This document shows positions 1 through 11,280 of a stretch of DNA of 17,500 bases, in pieces. This DNA comes from Trachelipus rathkii (taxonomy: Eukaryota; Arthropoda; Malacostraca; Isopoda; Trachelipodidae). A program made the position numbers and the translations under genes. The DNA is taken from contig JABUQX010065555.1 of the NCBI GenBank assembly GCA_015478945.1, forward strand, positions 1-17,500, given 5' to 3'. How positions within the stretch are numbered: the stretch's first letter is position 1; every line of letters begins with the position of its first letter. The notes beneath the pieces are model-generated. The model ran no database searches and had not been told where the DNA came from. It saw only the letters and a program-made list of their open reading frames with translations.

Positions 1-1538
1 CATTGTACTTCGTTCAGTCAATTGGGTGTTTTAACCGTTTCGCATTTATCATTGAAACACTCGCATTTCGTGCGCCGCTTCCTTGTTGCTCTACGTTGCA
101 CTCTCTCTAGCATATCTAAGTCTTTCTTTAAATAAGGGGCCCCAAACTTGTGCACAATACTCTATTACTGGCCTAACATAGCTATTATACAGTTTACTTA
201 TTACTTCTTGCTCTTGTAAACAACATTGCAATTTATTATGCCCAGCATCTTATTAGCTTTATTTCTAGCTTCCAAACACTGATTAGCTACTTTCAAATTA
301 CTGCTTATACTCACACCTAAATCTTTTTCCTGGTCCACAGACTCAATAATCCCCATTCATATCGTAGTTAAAACTTTTATTTGGTAACTAGGTGAAGAAC
401 CATACACTTTTAATATTAAATTCATTTTGCCATATCTACCTTATCTACTCACCAAAGATCATTTTGAATCTTTATGCATCACTTCACTATTCCTAACAGA
501 GGTGGCCACTTTAGTATCATCTGCAACAAACCTTGCATTTAAGTCCCTGGTCTAAATCATTTATATATATGAAGAACAATAGTCCCAGCACTGAACCATG
601 TGGGAAACCACTCTTTACTATTTCCCATGATGATTTATTCCCATTTAGTTGTACACACTGTTTTCTATTTCTCAACCACTCTTTAATCCAACCATATGCC
701 CTCCACCTATACCACATTACCAGTGCTTTTTCATCAGCTTATATCTTAGAACCTTATATAAAGCTTTACTAAAGTCTAAATATGCAATATCAACTGAATC
801 TCCTCGGTCAATGCAGTCAGTAATGTATTCCATAGAATTCTAAAGGTTTGTCTGACATGTCTACCCTTTTTAAAACCTGAAACCGTGCTAGGAGTCATAC
901 AATATTTTATTTTCCAAATATTTCTATTTCTCTATATTACCTTTTTCCAGAACCTTTACAACCAGGATGCCAGAGCTAACTGGCCTATAATTTCCCAAAT
1001 CTTCCTTACTACCTTTCTTATAAATATTCACAACATATGCTGTTTTCCAGTCATCTGGTACCTCACCAAATGTTATAGATTGCTCAAAAATCAAATACAG
1101 TGCCTTTGCAATGCTGATACTACCCTCTTTCAGAATTCTACCATATATCCCATCAGGCCCTGCAGCTTTACCTGGATCAATATGGTCTAATAAACTTTTA
1201 ATATCTTTACGTCAATTCAAATTCTGTAAGTCTATTTGTTACATGCATACAAGAACTATTAGTCTCCAAACTATTATCTAATCTTTCCTCTGTAAACACT
1301 GAAGCAAAATAAGCATTGAAAATGTTGACCAACTCCTTATCTGAACTCACTAAATTTTCATCAATTTTAATTGGACCAATTGTCCTATTCTTACTTTTAA
1401 ATTTAAAAGCTAAAAAAACTTCTTCGGGTCCTTATTACTATTCCTTGCTAAATTAATTTCCGCCTCTCTCTTTGCCTTTTCTTATTGACTGGTTAAGTTC
1501 ATTTCCATTTTCCTATATTTTCTAAATCATCTACTCTA

Positions 1539-1558
1539 CTACTACTACTACTACTACT
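1539..1558. repeat. (ACT)n microsatellite
   Basis: Six to seven tandem ACT triplets inside the LINE linker region, between the endonuclease and reverse transcriptase parts. The tract probably grew after the element died. Confidence 0.8.
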
Positions 1559-1789
1559 TTAAAACATCTACGCTTTCATTGATTTTCTCTCTCTTATCTC
1601 TCTATTCCACCAAAGAGGTTTTCTCTTCGCCACCCTAATGGGTCTATCTTTAAAACATACTGACTGAATATTCATTAAATTTGATTAAAGTTTCCCACAT
1701 GATAAAACAGTTTTGGTCTTTAAACTCTTTATCCCAGTCAGTTATACTAAGCATGTCTCGTAATTTGGTAAAATCACCATTTCGGAAAT

Positions 1790-2254
1790 CTAAGATCTTT
1801 CCTTATTAACTTGCAATTTGGGCCCAGATATCACATTTATATTAAATCTAATTATATTATGGTCACTAAGTCCTAAATTCTCCTCAACTCTAACCTCACC
1901 CACCATACTTTCATCGTTAGTTAATATTAAGTCTAATAGTGCATCGTGTCTTGTGGGTTCATGGACCATCTGGCTCAAAACGTTATCTAGTATACAATTT
2001 ATAAATACTGAACTACTATGGTCTGTATTAGACAAGGAATCCCATTGAATGCCAGGAAAATTAAAATCACCCATTATGACTATACCTTTTTCTTTACTGT
2101 GGCATGCTGTCTCAATTTCTTTTACAATTTCTGAGTCTAATTCTTGACTCTGGCCAGGAGGTCTATAAAATGCCCCTATTCTATATGATTTATTGTACAT
2201 AAGGATATCTACCCATACCGATTCAATATCATGATTAGTTTTAAAGTCAGTCAT
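1790..2254 (-). pseudogene. LINE endonuclease-domain open segment (154 codons)
   Basis: This is the longest open stretch of the LINE. It starts at an ATG and covers the C-terminal two thirds of an AP-type endonuclease, the enzyme that nicks target DNA to prime reverse transcription. Visible motifs are YRIGAFYRPP near residue 25, GIVIMGDFNFPGIQWD near residues 57-72 (the GDFN catalytic motif) and the terminal SDHN block near residue 130, whose His is catalytic. The N-terminal catalytic Asn/Glu strands are absent, so this piece would be inactive. Downstream the frame breaks before the reverse transcriptase. It is a fossil, not a host gene. Confidence 0.8.
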
Positions 2255-3953
2255 TAAAATCTAAAAATTAATTTTGATTTTTGATATCTGCCACAACTCT
2301 CAGCAAACCCAACTTCCAACACCATCAAAACCGTTCTTCATAAATATTTTGGCGATTTTTTCTGTTGGCCCAATAAATATCGAATTTTCAGAACCTGAAT
2401 AACTGGGAGAGTTGAATCTTTTCTATTTTGTGAGAACTCTCATAGGACACTGGAGAGCTTTGAGTGTCATGTTATCGGATGAGTTGGAGGAAGTGAATTA
2501 TTATTGGTTAAATCTCTCCATAGTTTAAGAACTGCTCCATTAAACTCGGAAAGAATCAAACTGCAACCCTAAAGATGAAACAAAATCCAACCCTTAATGG
2601 GCCCTTTATGAAATATTTGGTATCAATTATTCAAGGTTTTTCTCTCTTTATGATGGAAAAAATTATGTATTCAATGTTTTTTTATGCGGAATATCAAGTA
2701 AGCTTAATTTCAAAATTCTTCTTAAATGCGAGACTTTAATTAAAACTTTAGAGTTGATTATTTATTGTTAGTAATTGCCAACTCAGCCTTAGCATCTATG
2801 CAAATATTAAAATTTGTTTAAGAGAGACTTACACAAATTGGAATATTTTGTTCTCAACATATGACTTATGAGTTTATTACAAATTTCATTAGTTCAACAC
2901 ATTTTGTAAATCGATATTTAGCGCTAAAAATTGCCTTTTTGCACATTCAAGCTTACTTTTTTATTAATATGTAAATTTGCGCCAAAGCAGAACATTACAA
3001 AGTAGAATTGAGATTGGCTTTGAATGTTTCTTCGTTAATTAAGCCTAGTTTTGGTTACATTTCATAACACTGAATGACTTTTGCTTCTTTAAAGTAATTT
3101 TTAGTCTTGAATTTTTAATCTTTAAAGAATTTAGAACACAAACGAAGGCAAATAAACTCTATTCAAACTTTTAATATAAAGTTGCGATTAAGAGCTATAA
3201 ATCTACAAGTTAACAGGAACTGATAAGTGATCAAGATGAAGAGTTGCGTTCATCACACATTTAAAATTAAAATTTTGATTACTTTGGATAAATTTTAATT
3301 TAAACTTTGCATTCTTTTTCAGACTATTTTGTCTTTTACTATTAAATTTTGTTCAAATATATAATTACAATTTTTACGTAATAGGAATTAAATTATTTTT
3401 GAACTGGATTACTAAAAACTTTAATTAGTAAACCAGAGAATTACCTCTCGACTTACGAGTGTGATTTTGTTCAGTATTAGTTTTGTATAAAAGTGTAATT
3501 AATTTAGTTATAAACGTAATTAGTTTGTAAATAAAAGGGATTAAATTAAAATTAAACTGAGTCGGCAATGCCTTTATTTATTTAAATTTCATTAATTTTA
3601 ATTACTTCTAATTTTTTTAAATTTTTGTTGCTTTGGAAAATATTTAACTTATTTTTAATTATAAACGAGAGTTTCAACCATTTAACACAAACTTATTTAC
3701 AAGTCCCTTCCTGGTCCAATTCTTTAATTTCAAAGGTATTTCTTCTGATGTCTTCTGCAGGAGTCTTCCGTCTTTCATTCCGAACCATCAAAGCACAAAA
3801 TCGAGTCCAAAGTCATTCCAATATCTGCTGAAAGAGATTCCTTACGACCTCTATCAGTCTCTCTCTGCTTCAATAGGCTACGGTTACAGTGGAGGAAACC
3901 TTTATTTTATTTTAACATTACTTTACCTCTTTATTAATTATATTGTTTACTTG
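2255..3953. other. AT-rich intergenic or 3' flanking DNA without recognisable genes
   Basis: About 1.7 kb, very AT-rich, with stops in all frames apart from short chance open stretches such as 3625-3831 (+), which shows no codon structure or known motif. It lies downstream of the zinc-finger gene's stop codon and should contain that gene's 3' untranslated region near its right edge. No RNA gene, repeat array or transposon motif is visible. Confidence 0.6.
3930..3935 (-). promoter_or_regulatory. Candidate polyadenylation signal AATAAA of the zinc-finger gene
   Basis: AATAAA on the minus strand, about 20 nt after the TAG stop at 3954-3956. A second AATAAA lies at 3901-3906, about 50 nt after the stop. 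Either could end a short 3' UTR. In AT-rich DNA such hexamers occur by chance, so this is only suggestive. Confidence 0.4.
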
Positions 3954-4826
3954 CTACATAATTCCATGCTTATTAAATATGTGTCTTTTTAAATCACTTT
4001 TCTTATTACATCCATAGCTGCACTCAGAACAATTAAATAACTTTATATTTTCATGATTTAGCAAGTGGATTTTTAAACTTCTTTTCTCATTACATTCGTA
4101 GCTGCACTCAAAACATTTAAATAATTTTGCATTTCGATGCTTTAGCAAGTGTTGTTTTAAGTCTCCTTTCCGATTGCATTCATAGCTACACTCAGAACAT
4201 TTAAATAACTTTATATTTTCATGATTTAGCAAGTGGATATTTAAGTTTTGTTTTTGATTACATTCGTAGCTGCACTCAGAACATTTAAATAACTTTACAT
4301 TTCGATGCTTTAGCATGTGTTGTTTTAAGTCTTCTTTCCGATTGCATCCATAGCTGCACTCAGAACATTTAAATAAATTAACATTTCGATGTTTTAGCAT
4401 GTGTCGTTTTAAGTGGTCTTTCCGATTAAATTCATAACTGCACTCAGAACATTTAAATAACTTTCTATTTTCATGATTGAGCAAGTGAATTTTTAAGTGT
4501 TCTTTCCGATTACTTTCATAGCTGCACTCCAAACATTTAAACAATTTTTCCTTGTTGTGAATTAGCAAATGTCTCTTTAGGTTTGGTTTTGAATTACATT
4601 CATAATTGCAATAGTCACATTTAAACTTTCTTTTGTTGTGCGTTTTTAAATGGCTTTCCAACTCATCTTTGCTTTTAAAACTAAAATTACAAAATCTGCA
4701 ACTAAACTTTCCCAGATGACTCTTTTTAATGGTTTGATCAAACGTTACTGACGTTTGAGGTCTCCTTCTTGAACTACTTTTCATTTTGGAACCTTTTTCT
4801 TCTTCACCAGCATCGCCAAGGAGTCT
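3954..4826 (-). CDS. Terminal exon of a nine-finger C2H2 zinc-finger protein
   Basis: Encodes 290 residues ending at TAG 3954-3956. The start is set by a strong splice acceptor (pyrimidine-rich tract, then GGGCAG, exon starting at 4826, phase 0). Upstream the frame stays open only through AT-rich, intron-like sequence beginning at a TTG codon. The first ATG in the exon is at 4782-4784. Nine fingers fill exon residues 41-287, each C-x2-C-x12-H-x3-H with a 28-residue period; finger 9 has H-x4-H. The fingers are of the C-x-E-C-S-Y type, also seen in ZFX/ZFY- and REST-like proteins. Linkers are not TGEKP but of the form ENIKL or RNVKL. Fingers 2 and 5-9 carry an extra Cys four residues after the second zinc Cys. 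Helix contacts (-1,3,6) read SES, SNR, RHI, RHR, RDQ, QNI, RDQ, ESI, KDR. It is likely a nuclear sequence-specific DNA-binding protein; the target is unknown. Confidence 0.9.
   Translation of the reverse strand, partial: RLLGDAGEEEKGSKMKSSSRRRPQTSVTFDQTIKKSHLGKFSCRFCNFSFKSKDELESHLKTHNKRKFKCDYCNYECNSKPNLKRHLLIHNKEKLFKCLECSYESNRKEHLKIHLLNHENRKLFKCSECSYEFNRKDHLKRHMLKHRNVNLFKCSECSYGCNRKEDLKQHMLKHRNVKLFKCSECSYECNQKQNLNIHLLNHENIKLFKCSECSYECNRKGDLKQHLLKHRNAKLFKCFECSYECNEKRSLKIHLLNHENIKLFNCSECSYGCNKKSDLKRHIFNKHGIM
4019..4354 (-). repeat. 168-bp internal duplication covering two zinc fingers
   Basis: Two adjacent 168-bp blocks (about 4019-4186 and 4187-4354) are closely similar at the nucleotide level. 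Each encodes a finger followed by an RN(V/A)KL-type linker and a finger followed by an ENIKL-type linker. The similarity extends to synonymous sites, so this is a fairly recent two-finger duplication and not only protein-level constraint. Fingers 5-6 and 7-8 are the duplicated pairs. Confidence 0.7.
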
Positions 4827-4993
4827 CTGCCCAAAACAATAATAAATTTTTTTTTTATATGCGGCATAAAGTTTATATATTTTATAAGAATGTGTAATAA
4901 ATATAAAATTACTTTTTGAATATATATTTTTTAATTTTAAACAAATATTAACCTTTCCCAATACCGAAATTTAAATTTACGTCTACCACTACA

Positions 4994-5050
<57 letters not shown>
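4994..5050. repeat. (ATT)n microsatellite, about 19 units
   Basis: 57 bp of uninterrupted ATT repeats in the intron upstream of the zinc-finger terminal exon. A short (GACCT)n run of almost four units follows at 5154-5172. Confidence 0.95.
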
Positions 5051-5192
5051 GAGCCAACTTAAATTATTATTTTACTTTACATCAATTTATTGGTAAATGT
5101 CTAATTTGTTAGAGCGATTTCTTCATTACTGGTTTCAATTTGAAAGACGACCCGACCTGACCTGACCTGACCCACTCAACAGCAAATACTTT

Positions 5193-5290
5193 ATGATAGA
5201 AAGGTGGCCTTGGAGCAACCCATCTTTGATCTTTCTCGTATCTCTAATTGGGGCAAAGAAAACATGGTTGTTTTCAATGCCTCAAAAACC
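5193..5290 (+). pseudogene. LINE reverse transcriptase fragment
   Basis: On the plus strand, a short stretch reads FDLSRISNWGKENMVVFNASKTHFLH. This matches the block after the YADD box in many arthropod LINE reverse transcriptases (a pattern like DLxxIxxWGxxNxVxFNASKTxxLHxS). After about 5290 the reading dissolves into a CT-rich tract and the similarity is lost. Only a fragment remains, opposite in strand to the zinc-finger gene. The clade cannot be given from so short a piece. Confidence 0.65.
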
Positions 5291-5880
5291 CACTTCCTTC
5301 ATACTCAGCATAATCTCTCCCTCTCTCTCTCTCCCAAAGGACACAACAGCTCTTATCAACACTCAAGTTGTACACCTCCTCCTTTGGAGAGCTCATGCAA
5401 CTCCACACTCTCTCCTTCATTCTGTCAAACTCTCCGACCCCAGACTTAACAGCTCTGCTCATTCTCCCATGTACTCCACTGGTAAAGTCTGAGACACCCT
5501 TCCATCGACTTGCACACTTTCGAACGCCGAGAATCGAGTCATGTTGGCCATTAATTTGACAATTGAATTAGTTTTCTCCAACTCTGGTGGACATCATGTA
5601 GGTATCAGGCCTTTTAACACACGTTTTTATAAAAAATAATAATAAAAGTCATAAGGGAAATAACAAGTTTGAAGAAGACCAAAAGTGTAAATGAGAAAAA
5701 TTTTTCCAGAGAAAAGGATAAATAACAAAAGGGGAAAATTTGTGGAATAAAGCTTGGATCGAGACTCTATCAAAAAGCTTTCATTTGACAGACAGAGACA
5801 AAAAGAGTCCTTCAAGTTAAGGGGTAAACTTGGTAGAATAGGTTTTGTATGTGGATGATGGGAAAAGGACACGGTGGCAT
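5291..5880. other. Intronic sequence without recognisable genes
   Basis: Contains a CT-rich stretch (5316-5335), overlapping short open frames on both strands at 5274-5559 with no recognised motif, and AT-rich DNA from 5620 to 5880. The 5400-5560 part may be a further remnant of the LINE at 5193, but I could not read a motif. Confidence 0.5.
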
Positions 5881-6022
5881 AGTTGCAGCCCCTGCAGATA
5901 AATAGCCGTCTGGTGATGTGCTTCGATTAGTCTTCTTAATTCTTAATAGTTTGGGAAACAGCCACGACAATTCCACTGGAGGAAATTTGTTATATTAATA
6001 GGAAAATGTATAATGACTATAA

Positions 6023-6728
6023 TCAATTTCCATGGTAATCCGTGACAATACTCAAGATGTGTTGAAGTTCAGACGCCATCTGGAAAGACGTTACAATAAG
6101 ATCCCGAGAACAACTCAAAGGCCCACCAAACGGAATCTCGAATCCCGGAGGAAGGGGAAGATCACATAGAATGATAGAAGGGATATGGGAGGAACCTCTC
6201 TGTTTGGAAGAGGCGAGGTTCTTGGTTTCCAAAGGAGTGCTCTATCCAAAGATGCCATCTAAATCATACTCATCCGTATGTTTCCTAAGATTTGGATAGG
6301 TACTCGTCAACTCAGCAGACTAGAAGAAGTGTATCACCTTCTCAGAAGCTAAATCAGCACTTCCATCAATTCTGGTAGCCTTTGATTGATTCAAGAGACC
6401 AGTAAATCGGTTGATGCGTGGGGCACGAAATCTCGGAAGATTCCGGTGACAGATGACCAAGGACCGCAGCAGGAGAGACCTGGGAGAGATGTTCTTTCCT
6501 TCCCAATCCCATCAGCATCAATTCTCTATTCACAGCATCGTGGGGTAGAGCCACTTCCTTCCTATGGAGGGCCGCGGCAACAGAAGGTTTTTCCCACCAC
6601 CACAGCAGAGTTCTTGCCAGATAGGCCCTAACGTCAACACGGGGTCGCTTCGCGGTTGGGAAGTATTCAGAAGAGTTCATAGTTTCGTCCGAGTAGGTTT
6701 CAGACTCACTAAAGTATAGCTGAAGCAT
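6023..6728 (-). pseudogene. Broken reading frame of unknown family, about 235 codons
   Basis: It starts at ATG 6726-6728 and is open to 6366. Shifting frame by one near 6430-6400 lets reading continue to 6023, interrupted only by two TAG codons (near 6320 and 6245). The start is acidic and serine-rich (SESETYSDETMNSSEY), followed by a basic KRPRV that could be a nuclear localisation motif, then an ALHRKEVALPHDAVNREL stretch. No known catalytic motif is visible. The length and low stop density suggest former coding function, for example a gag-like or accessory protein of a mobile element, but this is inference. Confidence 0.3.
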
Positions 6729-7967
6729 TCTGTCTTAGGCTGAGAGCGGAACAGTAAGGCAAAATCGGTAGGAGTTGAATCTCCATTCTATTGCGCCCAC
6801 AGGGGCAGTCAGAACGACGAGCACGTTTTGGTAGAGCGAGTGAGGTCCTTACTCTGCCGCAACATAGATACTGAAAAGAATAAGGACGTGTGGTTGAAAA
6901 AAACTCACCTATGGATGAGCAAACAGGACTAAGAGACGGATGTCGTGTTGCTTCTCTGGAGAAAGGGATGCTGGACGTTTCCGAGAGATGATGTAATGGG
7001 GGTCAGAAATCACTCATGGATGTTGGATGACGACCATAGAAGAGATATCTTCCAGAGTTTAAAAGTATCGAGAACAAAAAGTTCACTGCAGGCAGGGCTT
7101 GGATCTCCGCAATATGAATCTCATGGAATAAAGAATTGTGCATCAGCGATGGAAGTCGAGTGGTCGTATTGACAATTGCAGGAGAATTGGGAAGACAATT
7201 ATCCAGAACAAAGGTAATGTGTCTCAGAAACTGGAATACCAGTTTGAAGGAAAGAATGTAAGATTCGAGGTGTCAAAACTCAGAACATGAGAGCGGTGGG
7301 CACGGCTAGAGGGAACTGCCGTTGTAACAGTCGTTGTTTTAGCAAAGAAATAGGAAGGTGGGACAACTTCTTTGCTCGAAGTGTGGCCTCACAGAGATTC
7401 AGTTATGAAGGTAGCACTGTTCCAGGATTTCCTTCTCCGAAATGAAGAATAGGACAGTGAACAGAAGCTGCTGCATATTGACTGTTGCAATTTGGACAAG
7501 GAGGAGGATTATCGCAGTTCGTTTGTTTGAAGAGCAGCTTCCAAAGCATCACAAAGGATGAGCTGGGTTATATCAGTCAGTGGACTTGATGATGTGGAAT
7601 GCAAATAAAAATTGAGTAGGTGTGAAGCTAGACTCGGGACCCCAGGAGGGGGTCCGAGAAAGCGCTCGTTGGAGTTGGTATATTCTGACGACGAGGAAGG
7701 AGACCTTGCTGGCGCAGGGGCCCCAGTGATGGCTGACGAGAGCGCTGAATGTGTAGGTCGTGCTGAGAGGCCAGAACAGCCTCTGCTGGTCTAGATGAGG
7801 TAGTCCTAGAAACGGGTTCCTTATGTAAGATTATTTGGTTGGGGTGGAGGAGTACAAACCATGAAATGGCCAGGCAGGGCTCGGGTTGGAGGCCCAAAAG
7901 ATGTTGAATTCAGCATTTCTTGAAAACGTTCTTTTTTTTTTATTTTATAAATACTCCTTTGAAACAT

Positions 7968-8354
7968 CTACTCCGCAATAAATAAACACAAATGATGAAT
8001 AAAAATAAGGTATCCAGGGAGAGTAACCGCGGAAACCACACCCAACACATAATACCTCCCTCCTAGAAACCCTACCCAGTAGGGTGGGCCATGGGTAAAG
8101 TCCCCCAGAACTCCGTGTCTAATCCCTAAGATGAAAAAATAATAGCCGTGTACCACACGGATAAGACGCGAAGCCCAAGATTTTATACCCAATTGCGGGA
8201 CAGCTTCCTCAGTGGTTAGGCAAGGTTTGGGTCCCCAACAATAAGCGGCCAGGAGAAAATCATGAACAATCGATTTTTGACCTGTATCCTCACCCACGGG
8301 GAAGGACGGCAGATGGGGACAAGATAAGCACAGAGACAACGGCTCAATAGCCAT
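7968..8354 (-). other. 128-codon open frame of unknown nature
   Basis: Open from ATG 8352-8354. The predicted product is hydrophobic in its second half (a run of G, Y, F, V, L from about residue 85) and has no recognised motif. The DNA contains a small perfect palindrome of the CCCTAC...GTAGGG kind near 8052-8066. It may be untranslated sequence of a repeat (for example a terminal region of the element in this GC-rich block) and not a gene. No splice borders matching the zinc-finger gene phases were noticed. Confidence 0.2.
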
Positions 8355-8360
8355 CAGAAT

Positions 8361-9452
8361 TGAGGAGGAGATTGGGAACTCTCAAAAGAGACCAGGAATA
8401 CAGAAAAGGGAGACATAAAATATGAGAATAAGAAGAAAAATAATCATAATAATAACTACAAGAAAAATAATAAAGTTAAAAACAAGAACAAAAATAATAA
8501 TGATTATTTTTGTTACAGGTGTGCTGTGAAGCAGTCGTGAAGTATTCGATTCGAGTCTACATGAGAAGCTTCGTAAAATTAACCATCTAAAGTTTTCCTT
8601 CTTAGTGCTCCTGACTAAAGTTAGGATTAATAACTTTAGCATTTTTGTTTTACAGTTATCACTTGTTAATATTTGATTAATTGTTAATAACGAATAGTAA
8701 AAAGAAATGCCACATTTAATATTAAATACTCGCATATTTGGGAGTGGTGTTCGTGGAATTTGGCTGGAAGAGGAAACAAGTTTGGGGTATAATGGTGGAA
8801 TAGTAACGGGAAATTGTGGTTGTAAAAGTATAACGTAAAGTAAATTGTTATGAGGGACTTCTAGTTTTAGAAGTGCCTTTGCCCCTAGATAAGTATAGAT
8901 CGATCTATGGTTGTCTTAGTTTGTTTAACGTATTAATCTACTCGAATTTTAAGAAATTTAGGTACTATTGTATCTAGTAACAAAAGTATTGATTGTTTCA
9001 AACCCATTTTCACCTCTTCTCATCTTAGAATTAGCAACCACTTAGGCTGCTGCCGATGTTATTTTTATCAAATAATAATAAAAATAATGATAATAATAAG
9101 ATAATAAAAATAATAAGGGAGGGGAGTAAACAAAAACAATGAAAGTGGCTCTTCGCAGACACAAAGTGTCTGTGCCCTCTCTCGATGACAATGAAGCCGG
9201 ACACCTTTGTGAGGGGGAATAATAATAATTAAATAATAAAAATATTAATTTTCTTAGTGTTTCAACTTAATTAAGGTGTAACATAATGCTAAGAAGCAAT
9301 ACTAAGGGGATTTTGTGGATCCCTCCATCCCCAGCACTACCACGTGAACTTGTCACATACGTAATCTTTAAGTCTTTTTTCTTTAGATTCATTTTTCGAA
9401 TTAGTTATCTATATCCCTTTGAATCCTCTTCATCCATTACAGTTTCTTTCTA
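8361..9452. other. AT-rich intronic DNA with AAT-rich patches
   Basis: No gene is recognised. Imperfect AAT/ATAA-rich patches lie at 8425-8515, 9068-9112 and 9220-9245. A short perfect hairpin (CAGACAC-AAA-GTGTCTG) lies at 9156-9172. The open stretch at 8735-8382 (-) is low-complexity AT-rich sequence and is not supported as coding. Confidence 0.6.
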
Positions 9453-9576
9453 TAGTGGTAGCTGGGTTTGAGTCACGCTATTACTCATTTATACCCTAGA
9501 AATGCTCATGCATGCCTCGGATCCCCGGAGCATGCTTGAGTACCCTACCCTCAGTTATGGGGTAGTGGTGGTGGTG
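9453..9576 (+). repeat. SINE-like dispersed repeat, copy 1
   Basis: Shares an extended match with 16588-16733: AGTGGTAGYTGGGTT, then a box-B-like GGTTTGAGTCAC, then TTTATRCCCTAGAAATRCTC, then ATGCATGCCTCRGAT, then a CCTACCC...GGGG segment, ending in a trinucleotide run (TGG here). The box-B-like motif, short length and simple-repeat tail fit a tRNA-derived SINE or a short LINE tail. The family has not been identified. Confidence 0.65.
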
Positions 9577-10888
<1,312 letters not shown>

Positions 10889-11158
10889 TTAAATTACAGA
10901 TAAGATATGGGATAACCTTTTAGAAGGTGTTATGGACCATAAAGTAGAAAAATAACGACAGCGAATGCCGTATAGTTGGGGACAATCAATGAAGATATGG
11001 TGAATAAGTTGCGGGGTATGGCGACAGCAAAATTTGCAGATATCTATGGGAGGGCCCCGTGACATATAGTGGCTGAGAGTGATATTGGTGGGTCCAATAC
11101 GCAGGCGTGCAAGAATCCCCTTGAGCAAGTACTTTCATCAGTGAGAGGAAGACCACTC
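10889..11158 (-). pseudogene. LINE C-terminal fragment with zinc-knuckle-like motif
   Basis: Minus-strand reading gives EWSSSH, two stops, then LLKGILARLRIGPTNITLSH, then a Cys/His cluster (C-x2-C ... H-x3-H ... C) and CPQLYGIR. This is the recognisable C-terminal tail of I/Jockey-type LINEs, where LxRLRIGHTxxTH precedes a CCHC-like domain after the reverse transcriptase and RNase H regions. Reverse transcriptase and RNase H are absent, and two stop codons lie at the start, so it is a short dead remnant. It abuts the (AAT)n tract at 11174. Confidence 0.75.
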
Positions 11159-11172
11159 ACGAATGTTAGGCT

Positions 11173-11173
<1 letters not shown>

Positions 11174-11263
<90 letters not shown>
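11174..11263. repeat. (AAT)n microsatellite, about 30 units
   Basis: 90 bp of uninterrupted AAT repeats. It begins about 15 nt inside the intron that follows the exon at 11281-11442, so the exon's donor site lies right beside it. A poly-Tyr reading on the minus strand is an artefact of the repeat. Confidence 0.95.
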
Positions 11264-11265
<2 letters not shown>

Positions 11266-11280
11266 TAAGACAAATTTAAC

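Larger units (their letters stand above)
75..2254 (-). pseudogene. Dead CR1/Jockey-group LINE (endonuclease plus reverse transcriptase)
   Basis: Decayed non-LTR retrotransposon read on the minus strand. The AP-type endonuclease part lies at 2254-1790, with GAFYRPP, then IMGDFNFPGIQW, then LSDHNIIRF. A linker follows, ending in FNAYFASVFTEE near 1325-1290. The reverse transcriptase runs from about 1190 to 500: GPDGI, VPDDWKTAYVV and NYRPVSS in one open stretch (about 1190-940), then YLDFSKA with its catalytic Asp codon at 774-776, SGFPHGSVLGLLFFIYINDL, and VADD at 516-527. The thumb and C-terminal part (SYVRPVIEYCAQVWGP, then LERVQRRAT) reaches about 75. Frameshifts lie near 135, near 530 and between 790 and 900, so it cannot encode a working protein. 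The first part of the endonuclease is missing beyond 2254, which fits ordinary 5' truncation. The motif order and spacing are typical of CR1/L2-like elements; the exact clade is not decided. Confidence 0.9.
5881..8360. other. More GC-rich block of unknown origin, probably a decayed mobile element
   Basis: About 2.5 kb that is clearly less AT-rich than everything around it and free of microsatellites. Broken open frames occur on both strands: 6728-6023 (-), 7612-7794 (+, acidic, with YSDDEEGD), 7897-7628 (-) and 8354-7968 (-). None shows reverse transcriptase, integrase, transposase or tyrosine-recombinase motifs that I can read. No terminal repeats were found by eye. The base composition and broken frames suggest an inserted element or an old gene relic; its class is not determined. 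Confidence 0.45.

Noticed and set aside
533..1190. Plus-strand open frames within the first LINE
   Set aside because: They are antisense shadows of the minus-strand reverse transcriptase, which has clear motifs.
3625..3831. A 68-codon plus-strand open frame
   Set aside because: It lies in AT-rich intergenic DNA and shows no motif or splice context.
4827..4961. The 45 codons upstream of the zinc-finger exon as a true N-terminus
   Set aside because: The frame begins with TTG, is AT-rich low-complexity sequence, and includes the pyrimidine tract and AG of a strong acceptor. It is better read as intron.
5154..5172. (GACCT)n run resembling an arthropod telomere repeat
   Set aside because: The unit is CCTGA-like, not CCTAA, and there are fewer than four copies. 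It is only a small tandem repeat.
8382..8735. A 117-codon minus-strand open frame with an Ile/Phe-rich end
   Set aside because: The hydrophobic part is a translation of AT-rich low-complexity DNA (AATAAT-like), not a convincing membrane protein.
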